Assembly (NCBI GenBank): GCA_049965775.1
Contig: JBMFVX010000028.1
Coordinates: forward strand, 1-27,821
DNA length: 27,821 nt
Direction of reading: 5' to 3'
Origin: JABEVB01 sp049965775
Lineage (GTDB): Bacteria; Planctomycetota; Phycisphaerae; WQYP01
Part shown: positions 6,828 to 15,093 of the stretch, piece after piece
Layout of the letters: each line of letters opens with the position of its first letter
Numbering within the stretch: position 1 is the stretch's first letter
Position numbers and translations under genes: made by a program
The notes under the pieces: generated by a model
What the model saw: the letters and a program-made list of their open reading frames with translations, nothing else
The model's database searches: none
What the model was told of the DNA's origin: nothing

Positions 6828-9047
6828 CTATCGTACAGTCGCCAAAACAGACGCATACCCGCTGTTGCCCTGCGAATCAGTGGCGCGAACCACAATTCGG
6901 TGCGGCCCCGGCTTCAACCGGGCGGTAAGGGCCTTAAACCCTTCCAGCGGCGAATCAAACATCTTATCCGAAGCCTGCGCCGGCTGCCAGTGCTTCTGCG
7001 AGTCTACCTGTATGGCCATGGCAACAATAGCCGAGCCGCTGTCAGACGCTACACCGACAACCTGCACGCGACCATCCGCCTTAACCGTGGTCTTGAGTTG
7101 GGTGATCTTGGGCGATTGTGTATCTACAAGTATGTAACGGGTCTCGCGGGCGACGCGCAGCGCCGTTTGCGGCGTGTTGTCGGCTGCGTCGTCGGCAATG
7201 AGCTTTATGCGGTACCGCCCCTCCGGCAGCCCGCTGATATTCCAGAGGTACGGAGAATTATCAGGCAACGCGTGAATACGAATCCAAACCGGAATACCCT
7301 GCTGCTTGTATTCCAGGCGGTAGGTCAGCTTATCGCCATTCGGGTCCGACGCCGACCATTTAATGGTGTACACCGGTTTGCCCTCCATTTTGACGGCGGT
7401 GATGCTGTCTATCACGGGCGGCACATTGAGCTGTTGATAGTTGACACGGGCAGACTCCACCACAGGCGACGCCTTGGCTTTGCCCGCCATCAGCATGATG
7501 CGGAACTGCAGATAACGCCCCGAAGGACTCGAAATGGTGCGATAACTGTTGGCGGGCATCGGGGCCGACCACGGACTCCAAAACCGCCCCAACTGCCGCA
7601 CATTCTTCACATTACCGCTGCGCGTGCGAATAAATACACTCGCCCCGGCGGGCATTTCGGCATTTACATGCGCAGCGCCCCAAATCGCCGGTAGCGCAGC
7701 ATCGAGTACTTTGCTGGTATAGCTGCCAGTCGGCGCAAAACCAGGCTCCATCCGGAATATTTGCCCCCCGTTGGCCGTACCAAAATACACGCGGCCGTGG
7801 CGGCCCATAACCGAGCACATAATGTCGTGGCAGCTATGGCTGAACACCACCATCGTGCGGCTTTGCGTGATAGGGTCGTATGAAACCACCCGGCCATGCC
7901 CGCTTAAACCCAACAACAGGTGATGATGGCTGTACAGCATGCTCAACACCATATCAGGCACGCGCAACAGCACGCTGGTTCGGCCGTTCGGCTCAATCTG
8001 ATAGACTGCGTTGCTCTTAACATGACCCGTATGCGGAAACGGCAGCGGCCGCGGGCCGGCGAGCAGCATCTTTGCCACATGCTGTTTGGCGACCGGCTTG
8101 CCCGGCGCCGGTTTGCCTGCCTGGCCTTTAGCGCCAGCCATGCCGGCATCATCGCTTACTGCAACAGGACGGCCATTCGATGTTCCCTGCGGCACAAACG
8201 CGCCGCCGCCGCTTTGCGCCAGCACCGGCGATGCCGTCGCCGCAAAGATGTCGCCTTGCCGGTCCATAGCCAGGGCGTCTACTTCCGCATTGTCCGCAGC
8301 GAGCAGCACGCGGGCGTTTTTGGTTTTTTCGCTGTAGCGCATCACCAGCCCAGCGCCATCGGTGGCGGCGATAATATGACCGCCTCCGGCGTTGAGCAGG
8401 GCCATCACATTGTGTTCATCCGTGTGCAAAACGGCTTTGGCCGCCCCCTTGGAGCCGCAGCGCCACACGATGCCATCCGGCCCGGTGCCGAGGTAAATGC
8501 TTCCATCAGCCATGGGCAAAATGCACCAGATGTACCGCACCGCCGAATTGCTAAAGATAATCTTGCGGGCAAACCCTCCCCCCGCCTGCGGTACCAACTT
8601 AACAAGTTCACCTTTGCCGTCGGCGTTTATACCGGCCAAAATTTGCCCCTGCTTACTGATGGCCAGCGCCAGCACTTGTACCGCGGCGCCCTTGGGCGAA
8701 TAAATTGCCGTCACCTTGCCTCCCGCGAGGCGATAAACTTTGCCGTCGGGAGACGTACCAAAATAAATGCTGCCATGCAGACCATGCACCAGCGCGTTAA
8801 CAAACGTAAACTTGCCGTCAGGCAGCAGTGAGTTCACCGGGTGCCCCAGCATAAGCTGACCGTAGTTATTAACCACCGTGCCATCAAATGTGCCGGTGGC
8901 ATACTGGGCCTCGGTGTGGTACGACCAATGTGCCGGGTGCACGGCCTGCGCAAGGGGCGCTGCCAACATCGCTGCGCACACCGCGACTCCAGCGCCAGTT
9001 AAACACTTGGCGGTCTTGCGTACCATCGGAAGAACTCGTGAGATCAT
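6828..9047 (-). CDS. Secreted beta-propeller / fibronectin-III-like protein
   Basis: A 739-aa exported protein of unknown function. GAAAGG lies 9 nt upstream of the start at 9047. Residues 1-36 form a signal peptide ending in AQA. Residues of about 60-430 carry repeated blades with a shared pattern such as GSIYFGTSPDGKVYRL, GSIYLGTGPDGIVWRC and GRVYFGTANGGQIFRM, so a beta-propeller is likely. A Pro/Gly/Ala-rich insert near 290-325 interrupts them. The second half is beta-sandwich: a fibronectin-III-like unit with SASDPNGDKLTYRLEY near 565-580, then a last Ig-like unit containing DTQSP and RATDSQGNSG. No catalytic motif is visible. It starts 103 nt after the S55 peptidase gene on the same strand, so co-transcription is plausible. 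A periplasmic or surface binding role is my inference. Confidence 0.75.
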   Translation of the reverse strand: MISRVLPMVRKTAKCLTGAGVAVCAAMLAAPLAQAVHPAHWSYHTEAQYATGTFDGTVVNNYGQLMLGHPVNSLLPDGKFTFVNALVHGLHGSIYFGTSPDGKVYRLAGGKVTAIYSPKGAAVQVLALAISKQGQILAGINADGKGELVKLVPQAGGGFARKIIFSNSAVRYIWCILPMADGSIYLGTGPDGIVWRCGSKGAAKAVLHTDEHNVMALLNAGGGHIIAATDGAGLVMRYSEKTKNARVLLAADNAEVDALAMDRQGDIFAATASPVLAQSGGGAFVPQGTSNGRPVAVSDDAGMAGAKGQAGKPAPGKPVAKQHVAKMLLAGPRPLPFPHTGHVKSNAVYQIEPNGRTSVLLRVPDMVLSMLYSHHHLLLGLSGHGRVVSYDPITQSRTMVVFSHSCHDIMCSVMGRHGRVYFGTANGGQIFRMEPGFAPTGSYTSKVLDAALPAIWGAAHVNAEMPAGASVFIRTRSGNVKNVRQLGRFWSPWSAPMPANSYRTISSPSGRYLQFRIMLMAGKAKASPVVESARVNYQQLNVPPVIDSITAVKMEGKPVYTIKWSASDPNGDKLTYRLEYKQQGIPVWIRIHALPDNSPYLWNISGLPEGRYRIKLIADDAADNTPQTALRVARETRYILVDTQSPKITQLKTTVKADGRVQVVGVASDSGSAIVAMAIQVDSQKHWQPAQASDKMFDSPLEGFKALTARLKPGPHRIVVRATDSQGNSGYASVLATVR

Positions 9048-9150
9048 ACAGGCATACCTTTCGTTTTAATCTTGCTTAGTTGCTTAGTTACTTATTTGCT
9101 TGCAGAACTGCGCCAAAGCCGTTGCGCAAAGCCGCAATCTGGCAACCGCA

Positions 9151-11193
9151 TCAGTTGCCGGGCGGCGGCACCGGAGGAATGCCGGGCTTAAGGCTTAAAT
9201 AGCGGCTATTCGCTCGACGCCGGACAACGATGTGGAATATTTCACCCCCATTGCCAACCACCGCCCCGGCCGGTGCGCTGACCTCAACATGGTTGTACAG
9301 CGGAGCCGAATTTGACGACTGATTCAACGCCAGCAGCGCCACCCGGCTCGCAGGCAGGTCGGGCAGTTGCACCGCACTGGTGGCTACGCCCGCAGGATTA
9401 AGAATGAAGCTGCCATACAGGCGATTGGCTTTGAAGCTTAATATTTTGCGAACGGACTGCACCAGTTGATGCTGGTTTTGCGGATTAAAGCTCTCCGGAA
9501 AAAAACGCGTGACATCAGTCAACGCCAGATCGGCCGAACCTACCACCAGGTGATACGAGCCATCGGGCGTGCCGACGGGAATACGCAATAGCAGCACAAT
9601 GGTTTTTTGCGATCCGCCGTACAAAAGCAGAGTTACCCTTGCGGTAATGCTGTCGCCGGGAGCGACAACCCGGCGGTTAAGCTTTACCGAAAGAATTTGC
9701 GCGTTGGTATCTTGTCGGCTGATGGTGACATGCAGCCGTATGCCGGTGAGTTTGGCACGATGAAATGGGTTGCCCAGCATAACCGCCAGGGGCAGCATAA
9801 TATCATCCGGTTTGAAATGCGGATTACCGAACACCTCATCCACCGGAATGGTTCCCGAGGCAAAGCTTAAATGGCCGGCAACATGAACCGTGTAATGATT
9901 GCCGAGTTTGCGGTGCGCCGTGGTTGCTGCCAACAGTGCTGAAACAGCCGACTGCAGCGTGGCGTTAAAGTTGGGATACAACTGATAATGAAAGGTTTGA
10001 TTGAGTTGTGCGTCGCTGCGGCTATGAACCGAAATGGTCACCGGAACAGATGTAATCGGCTTACCAATCTGCCCGACGATGCCGGTGGCCTGATCCATCA
10101 GCAGGCGACCTTTGATTTGGTCGGTCGCACCAAGCTTAAACGACGTTTTAACGCCTGGAATAATGGTGTAAATGTAAGCGGTGGCAATGGGAAGGCTCGT
10201 CGGCCCCTGGGCAAAAAAGCGATGCCCGAACGCGTACAGGTGTCCGTCGAAAATATCGGTCACCGTACCAATGGCCGCCAAATCTAAATCGCCCGACATT
10301 AACGGAACAGAGATCGCCGAGCCTGGCGTCAGCTTAACGGCGCCCGGCCTAAGCTCACCCCAGCCGCCGAGTTGTCCATTCGGGCCGCCCGCGCCCGCCC
10401 CGCCAGCGGCCATCGGTGTTAAGTCGCTGCCCGCATATGCCTGCTGTAAATAACGCACAACCTCCGGCGACGCACCGCCGGCCATCAGCGGACTGGCCAG
10501 CGGAACCAGACGGCCAGGACCGGTTTGCGCCGTTATCGCATGTGGCATCAGCACGCTCGACCGTTGCAGCACGCATTGGGCCAAAGCCGCCCAGCCCGGT
10601 ATGTTGTGCCGCAGGGCGTGGCGCAGCATCGAGATCGCCGCAGGGTCGCCGCCAAAAGCCGAGTTATTCTGTACTGAATTTCCCGCAGCTGCGCCGCCCG
10701 CGCCAGCACCCGCGGCTCCTTGCCTGCCCGGCGGCGGCAAGGGAATGCCGAGCATCTGCCGAATCGGTTGCACGCCCCCGATGGGGTCTTTGGAGTAACT
10801 CCAGCCATAGGCAATGGCGCCGATCAGTTTGCCATTGATGAAAACAGGTGAGCCGCTCATCCCCTCAATAATGCCGCTGTGCCGCAACCCCAGGCCGTGG
10901 CAGCGCACGAGAATAACGTTCATGTCAGGCCCGAAATTCTTCATGACGTCTACGATGCGCACATAAAACTTCTGGATGGTGTCGCCGTGCATGACGGTAA
11001 GACCATAGCCGGTCATGCCCGGCTCAATCTTGTTTTCGAACAAAAAATGTGCCGGGTCCGGGTTGGCCCATGCGTTGGGCCGAACCGCAGCCGGAGCCGC
11101 CGGCTTTGCGGCCAATACACCTGCAGTCAACGTTGTCAATGCCGTCAATACCACTGTGCACTTCGCCAAGCCGCCGAGCCAATTGCCTGTCAT
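9151..11193 (-). CDS. Exported S55 (SpoIVB-type) serine peptidase domain protein
   Basis: Belongs to the SpoIVB S55 peptidase group. From 11193 the protein is 680 aa with a clear signal peptide (hydrophobic 12-28, then Ala-rich). The frame is open to a TTG at 11286 with another ATG at 11271; no start has a strong ribosome-binding site, so 11193 is chosen for the signal peptide. Residues 45-165 hold the peptidase-like segment: KIEPGMTGYGLTV, then HSGIIEGMSGSPVF with the presumed catalytic Ser114, then GKLIGAIAYGWS. The rest is beta-rich with Gly/Ala linkers near 180-200 and 275-300 and matches nothing I recognise. The host shows no sign of sporulation, so a sporulation role is unlikely; a periplasmic processing or signalling role is possible. 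The beta-propeller gene follows on the same strand. Confidence 0.8.
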   Translation of the reverse strand: MTGNWLGGLAKCTVVLTALTTLTAGVLAAKPAAPAAVRPNAWANPDPAHFLFENKIEPGMTGYGLTVMHGDTIQKFYVRIVDVMKNFGPDMNVILVRCHGLGLRHSGIIEGMSGSPVFINGKLIGAIAYGWSYSKDPIGGVQPIRQMLGIPLPPPGRQGAAGAGAGGAAAGNSVQNNSAFGGDPAAISMLRHALRHNIPGWAALAQCVLQRSSVLMPHAITAQTGPGRLVPLASPLMAGGASPEVVRYLQQAYAGSDLTPMAAGGAGAGGPNGQLGGWGELRPGAVKLTPGSAISVPLMSGDLDLAAIGTVTDIFDGHLYAFGHRFFAQGPTSLPIATAYIYTIIPGVKTSFKLGATDQIKGRLLMDQATGIVGQIGKPITSVPVTISVHSRSDAQLNQTFHYQLYPNFNATLQSAVSALLAATTAHRKLGNHYTVHVAGHLSFASGTIPVDEVFGNPHFKPDDIMLPLAVMLGNPFHRAKLTGIRLHVTISRQDTNAQILSVKLNRRVVAPGDSITARVTLLLYGGSQKTIVLLLRIPVGTPDGSYHLVVGSADLALTDVTRFFPESFNPQNQHQLVQSVRKILSFKANRLYGSFILNPAGVATSAVQLPDLPASRVALLALNQSSNSAPLYNHVEVSAPAGAVVGNGGEIFHIVVRRRANSRYLSLKPGIPPVPPPGN

Positions 11194-11328
11194 GAAAACA
11201 CTTTCGCTAAACCAGTTACCGCGGCTACCGGGCGATCCCGAGCCTACTGCATACCGTACTGTAACGGCCATTGATTGTTCACTCAAGACCGCATATGCCC
11301 GAGCCGGTTGCGTTGGGTGCGTGACACT

Positions 11329-11750
11329 TTACGCGGCCCTGCACCTCCCGAGTGAGGGACGGTTGGCCCAGTAGCAATCCCACCGCTGGTCCTGGCTCAT
11401 CCACATGGCACGCAAAGCCAGAATAGATTCCACGCCCGGTATGTTCCAGAACTGGTCGGTGCCCTTGACGCGCTTATTGAACCCTTTGACGCCCGCCTCC
11501 GTGTTACCTGACCCAATCGGCCAGCCTTCGCTGCCGGAGGCCCCAGCCGCTGGGATTCTGCTTTGATTTCGGGGATCACCTGTTGGACCTTCCCTTCGTA
11601 CAGTAAGCCCCGAAGGTGTTCCCACAGGACAGGAGCTTGGGACAAATCTCGGCCATGTACTGCTTTTGCCACGGCATCCAAGTGTTCTGAAGCGTGATGA
11701 AAATCAATGATCCGCCCATCTGCGGGTAACGCCTTTGGCAACCATTCCAC
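11329..11750 (-). pseudogene. Frameshifted C-terminal relic of an ISKra4-like transposase
   Basis: Two overlapping minus-strand frames together resemble the end of a transposase. The first (11750 to about 11550) reads WLPKALPADGRIIDFHHASEH and WEHLRGLLYEGK. The second (about 11545 to 11329) reads GWPIGSGNTEAGVKGFNKR and ILALRAMWMSQDQRW. A shift between frames is needed near 11540-11560. The PIGSG-TEAG motif and the DFHHASEH motif are typical of ISKra4-like transposases as I recall them. The N-terminal part of the enzyme is missing, and the frame upstream of 11750 hits a stop. I see no terminal inverted repeats. The exact IS family is uncertain; its being a dead fragment is fairly sure. Confidence 0.75.
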
Positions 11751-11835
11751 AAATCAGCCTCAGTCAAGCGGTTTAGGACAACGCAACCAGCTTCCATCCC
11801 TGCGGCGATGGCTTTTCGCCTATCGGCGATATCGG

Positions 11836-11859
11836 TATACTCTCTGGGGTATTTAGGAG
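11836..11859 (+). promoter_or_regulatory. Candidate -10 box and ribosome-binding site before the 11870 gene
   Basis: TATACT at 11836-11841 matches the -10 consensus at 5 of 6 positions, though the -35 region is poor. AGGAG at 11855-11859 lies 10 nt before the ATG at 11870. If the -10 is used, the leader would be only about 25 nt. Confidence 0.35.
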
Positions 11860-11869
11860 TTACCGCACC

Positions 11870-12277
11870 ATGAAGTTTGTGGTTGAAAGCTGTGAGAACG
11901 GCCAAATTACGCTGAAAGTTCCGGGCCAGAATTACCGCAATGCGTTTGCCTATGCCGGTGAGGCCCTGACGCCGGGCAGCCGGGTCGCCGGCACAATCAG
12001 TTGCAGTGCATACAAGGCCGAGGCCGTAAGCGATGGCGGCAACTATGTTGAACCTTTGCTGGGCCGGCCGCGCCGCATGCAAGGCCGCGTGCTCGAACAA
12101 CACTTGGGCGATAATGCCCTAACGGTCGAAGTGGGTTATCCCGTGCGGGTAAAGTTGCCGGCGCATCAGGCGGCGGCGGCATTTGCCGTCGGCTCGCGCA
12201 TCGGCTGGGACAACGTCGCTATCCCCACGTTTAGCCCTGCCGACGTCGCGTCGTCGGCAGCAGCAGCGGCCCACTAA
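11870..12277 (+). CDS. Hypothetical protein, 135 aa
   Basis: I do not recognise this family. The start at 11870 is supported by AGGAG 10 nt upstream. The protein has no signal peptide or membrane segment. Residues 1-60 alternate polar and hydrophobic residues with glycines (VVESCENGQITLKVPG, GSRVAGTISC), suggesting a small beta-barrel or beta-sandwich. A second beta-like part covers about 68-115 (RMQGRVLEQHLGDNALTVEV). The last 15 residues are Ala/Ser-rich and probably disordered. Two Cys are present (8 and 45). It sits between the transposase relic and tRNA-Gly, on the opposite strand to the S55 peptidase gene. The good translation signal and normal codon choice make it a likely real gene. 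Confidence 0.65.
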   Translation: MKFVVESCENGQITLKVPGQNYRNAFAYAGEALTPGSRVAGTISCSAYKAEAVSDGGNYVEPLLGRPRRMQGRVLEQHLGDNALTVEVGYPVRVKLPAHQAAAAFAVGSRIGWDNVAIPTFSPADVASSAAAAAH

Positions 12278-12310
12278 GGCAGCCGCCGATATAATAAAAC
12301 CGCGATTATC

Positions 12311-12382
12311 GCGGGCGTAGCTCAATGGCAGAGCGCCAGCCTTCCAAGCTGGCTGTTGAGGGTTCGAGTCCCTTCGCCCGCT
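12311..12382 (+). tRNA. tRNA-Gly (anticodon TCC)
   Basis: Folds into a full cloverleaf. Acceptor stem GCGGGCG (12311-12317) pairs with CGCCCGC (12375-12381). D stem GCTC/GAGC, anticodon stem CCAGC/GCTGG with loop CTTCCAA (anticodon TCC at 12343-12345), and T arm GAGGG-TTCGAGT-CCCTT complete it. The discriminator base is T at 12382 and CCA is not encoded. It reads GGA (and by wobble GGG) codons. Confidence 0.96.
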
Positions 12383-12479
12383 TTTACCGCAGCAACCGCG
12401 GCATGGCGATAAAGATAAATAGAACCACGGAAGGTTCTTGCCTGCCCAGAGCCTCGCACAGGCTTGACCGAGGATTGTC

Positions 12480-12989
12480 ATGAGTCGCCCGCAATTTCTG
12501 CCACGATTCATCGCTTTGCCGCTGATCTTCAGCGCTGGCTTTATAAGCTGGTGCATTTTGCTTGCCTCGGTCGGCGCTATCGGCATTGTGGTGCTGGCCC
12601 CGCAAATGCAGCGCGTTTACGAAGCGCGCAAGCAGCGTGACAGCCTGGCGGCATCGCTCGCACTGCTTAACGAAAAAATCGCCCTGCAGGACAAGTTTAT
12701 CGCCATGGCAAAGACCAATCCGCGGCTGCAGCAGCGGCTGGCCGATCGGCAAATGAATGTAATTAGTCCAACAGAAAAAGTACTGCCCTTGCCAGGCATG
12801 CCGGCACCTACCGATGTACAAAGCCTGATAGATGAACATCTCAAGCCCATCCATCCGGTTGCAACCGCTCCGCCACCCTGGTTTATGGAATTGGCCCTGG
12901 TACCGGCGATCCGCGGGGCGCTGATATTAGGATCGCTGGTAGGTATGGCGCTGTCATTTTTGGTGCAAATACGCCGCGTACACGATTGA
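12480..12989 (+). CDS. Two-pass membrane protein with a coiled coil
   Basis: 169 aa, family not recognised. GAGG lies 6 nt before the ATG at 12480. A first membrane helix spans about 13-40 (LPLIFSAGFISWCILLASVGAIGIVVL). It is followed by a heptad-like, charged stretch at about 42-92 (VYEARKQRDSLAASLALLNEK), predicted as a coiled coil. A Pro-rich linker (100-133) leads to a second helix at about 137-162 (ALVPAIRGALILGSLVGMALSFLV) and a short basic tail. The layout resembles small scaffold proteins of the cell envelope, such as divisome FtsB-type proteins, but FtsB has only one helix, so I assign no function. It follows tRNA-Gly on the same strand and ends convergent with rho. Confidence 0.7.
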   Translation: MSRPQFLPRFIALPLIFSAGFISWCILLASVGAIGIVVLAPQMQRVYEARKQRDSLAASLALLNEKIALQDKFIAMAKTNPRLQQRLADRQMNVISPTEKVLPLPGMPAPTDVQSLIDEHLKPIHPVATAPPPWFMELALVPAIRGALILGSLVGMALSFLVQIRRVHD

Positions 12990-13090
12990 CCATGCCCCTC
13001 TTGGCCTAATGTGCAAATTTGCATTAAATCATGCCCAACGCGCCGGCACGATACGCCGTGGCTGCTGCAACCGTTCACGAAGGCAAACCA

Positions 13091-13109
13091 CGCAGGCTGG
13101 AAGCCTGCG
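13091..13109. repeat. Perfect 8-bp stem-loop (CGCAGGCT-GGA-AGCCTGCG)
   Basis: CGCAGGCT at 13091-13098, loop GGA, AGCCTGCG at 13102-13109, in the gap between two convergent genes. From memory, hairpins with the GCAGGCTGGAAGCCTGC core recur many times in planctomycete genomes, so it may be a copy of a dispersed element rather than a terminator. Confidence 0.55.
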
Positions 13110-13216
13110 CCATAAGGCATGCCCCCCGCCACCGAACATGCCAGAACCGCCAAAAGTTTGGTGCCGACGACGGCGCGGCGCTTTGCGGCTGCGCCGATGC
13201 CTCGTGCAGCAGCAGC

Positions 13217-13249
13217 TTGCCTCCGCATCTCCGGCGGCAGGCAATTTTT
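13217..13249 (+). terminator. Intrinsic terminator (plus strand) overlapping the rho stop
   Basis: TTGCCT (13217-13222) and CCGC (13223-13226) pair with GCGG (13234-13237) and AGGCAA (13239-13244), with one bulged C. Five T (13245-13249) follow directly. This is the classical shape of a plus-strand terminator. It would stop transcripts from the 12480 gene before they enter rho. Its T run overlaps the rho stop codon at 13248-13250. Confidence 0.6.
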
Positions 13250-14798
13250 AGTCCAAGTTCATGGTCAACAGAAATTCTCGGTTGGTGCCCTTCTTTTCGA
13301 GGCGATTTTTCAGCAGTTCCACCGCCTCGATGGGATTCATGTCGGAGAGCACCTTGCGCAGCCGGTAAACGAGTTCCAACTCCCGCTTGTCGAGCAGCAG
13401 CTCTTCTTTACGTGTGCCGCTGGCGGAAATGTTAATCGCCGGATAGGTACGGCGCTCCACAAGCCGGCGGTCGAGGTGCAGTTCGCTGTTGCCGGTGCCT
13501 TTGAATTCTTCGAAGATCACTTCATCCATCTTGGAGCCGGTATCCACCAGTGCCGTGCCGATAATGGTGAGCGAACCGCCTTCTTCAATATTGCGGGCAG
13601 CGCCGAAAAATCGCTTGGGCTTCTGAAGGGCGTTGGCGTCCACGCCGCCGGTGAGAATTTTGCCCGAGTGCGGCACTTCGGTGTTGTAAGCGCGGGCCAG
13701 ACGGGTGATGGAGTCGAGTAATATCACCACATCACGGCCGTATTCAACAAGCCTCTTGGCTTTTTCAATTACCATTTCGGCGACGCTCACGTGGCGGCTG
13801 GCGGGTTCGTCAAACGTGGAACTCACCACTTCAGCCTGAGTAGCGCGCTGCATTTCAGTGACTTCTTCAGGGCGCTCGTCAATGAGCAGAATAATCAGAT
13901 AAACTTCAGGATGGTTGTGCGAGATGGCATTGGCGATCTTCTGCAGCAGCACGGTTTTGCCGGTGCGCGGCGGCGCGACAATCAGCATGCGCTGCCCCTT
14001 GCCGATGGGGGTTACGATGTCCACAATGCGCATGTTGATTTCTTCAGGGGCAGTTTCCAGAAACAGCCGCTTATTGGGATGCAACGGAGTAAGGTCTTCA
14101 AAATTGACCTTTTCCGTGAGCAACTGCGGAGCCTCAAAATTGATGGCTTCCACGCGCAACAGGGCGAAGTAACGCTCCGACTCTTTGGGCGGCCGAATCT
14201 GGCCGGTGATGATGTTGCCGTTACGCAGGCCGAAGCGGCGAATCTGCGAAGGCGAAACGTAAATATCATCGGGGCATGGGAGATAGTTGTATTCGGGCGA
14301 GCGCAAAAATCCGAAGCCATCGGGCAGAATTTCCAGCACGCCTTCGCCCACCATCATGCCGGTGTCGGATATGCGCTTCTTAAGAATCTTGAAAATGAGG
14401 TCCTGCTTCTTAAGCCCGATGTATTCGGGAATTTCCTCGGTTTTACAGATTTCATGCAGCTCGTTGACGCTCATCTTCTGCAGGTCCAGCAGGTGCAGTT
14501 CGCTGCGTTTAACCTGCTCGTATTTTTCGTGGGTTTCTTCATCGTAAAGTTCGTCTTCATCGGTGTTGGGGCCGCCGCCGACAATAGCCGAACCAATGAT
14601 GGCAGCACCATCCACGGCGGCAATGGTTTTGATGGGTGGTGCAGCTTGAGCGGCTAATTCGGCGCCGGTTTTTTCAGCGGCGGGCGGAGTCTCGGCGACG
14701 GTTTCGGTGACGGGGGCTGCGGCTTCAACCACCGGTGCTTCTTCTACAGCGGCGGCGGCTGAACTCGACGATTTACGCGACTTGCTGGTGCGTGCCAT
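13248..14798 (-). CDS. rho: Transcription termination factor Rho
   Basis: Hexameric RNA-dependent ATPase that ends transcription at Rho-dependent sites and in untranslated RNA. The protein is 516 aa, longer than the usual 420 or so because of an N-terminal extension. GGAGG lies 11 nt before the ATG at 14798. Residues 1-95 are Ala/Glu/Pro-rich and low in complexity. The SAP-like helix unit ([15 protein letters not shown]) is near 104-118 and the RNA-binding cold-shock fold has PDGFGFLRS at 159-167. Walker A is APPRTGKT (275-282) and Walker B is [14 protein letters not shown] (357-370). The secondary RNA-binding motif [13 protein letters not shown] is intact. coaE and smc lie upstream on the same strand, an arrangement I associate with Planctomycetota. 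Autoregulation of rho is common but is not shown here. Confidence 0.97.
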   Translation of the reverse strand: MARTSKSRKSSSSAAAAVEEAPVVEAAAPVTETVAETPPAAEKTGAELAAQAAPPIKTIAAVDGAAIIGSAIVGGGPNTDEDELYDEETHEKYEQVKRSELHLLDLQKMSVNELHEICKTEEIPEYIGLKKQDLIFKILKKRISDTGMMVGEGVLEILPDGFGFLRSPEYNYLPCPDDIYVSPSQIRRFGLRNGNIITGQIRPPKESERYFALLRVEAINFEAPQLLTEKVNFEDLTPLHPNKRLFLETAPEEINMRIVDIVTPIGKGQRMLIVAPPRTGKTVLLQKIANAISHNHPEVYLIILLIDERPEEVTEMQRATQAEVVSSTFDEPASRHVSVAEMVIEKAKRLVEYGRDVVILLDSITRLARAYNTEVPHSGKILTGGVDANALQKPKRFFGAARNIEEGGSLTIIGTALVDTGSKMDEVIFEEFKGTGNSELHLDRRLVERRTYPAINISASGTRKEELLLDKRELELVYRLRKVLSDMNPIEAVELLKNRLEKKGTNREFLLTMNLD

Positions 14799-14943
14799 GG
14801 TGTATAAATCCTCCTGCGGGCGGGTGGGGTAGGCAATGTTTCAGCCCGGTTGCCCGGCCCTGGTATGTCTGTCGCCTTTCATATGAGCTTTTGCTCGGCG
14901 GGCGACAATCGCCGAACCTGACGACTTAAACTCAATTCCAAAA

Positions 14944-14958
14944 ATACGCTTGGCGTAT
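14944..14958. repeat. Short stem-loop ATACGC-TTG-GCGTAT in the rho leader
   Basis: 6-bp perfect stem with a 3-nt loop, about 145 nt upstream of the rho start. A second possible hairpin, TCGGCG/CGCCGA, lies at 14895-14915. They may shape the rho leader RNA; that is only an inference. Confidence 0.35.
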
Positions 14959-15093
14959 GGGCCGCGTACAAGCGGCAAGGCAAAACTCCATGAGGAAAAG
15001 GGGTGAATCGGGATGGCGCTAAAGTACTTACCTTCTACGGAGATTATCGGCCAAATAACGCCAAAAAACTTAGCAAAACCACCAACCGCTGCA

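Noticed and set aside
6777..7694. 305-codon plus-strand frame opposite the beta-propeller gene
   Set aside because: Arg/His-rich antisense shadow; the opposite strand has a signal peptide, repeated blades and a ribosome-binding site.
11576..12103. 175-codon minus-strand frame crossing the 11870 gene and the transposase relic
   Set aside because: It runs antisense through the 11870 gene, which has a better start, and reads the transposase relic in the wrong frame.
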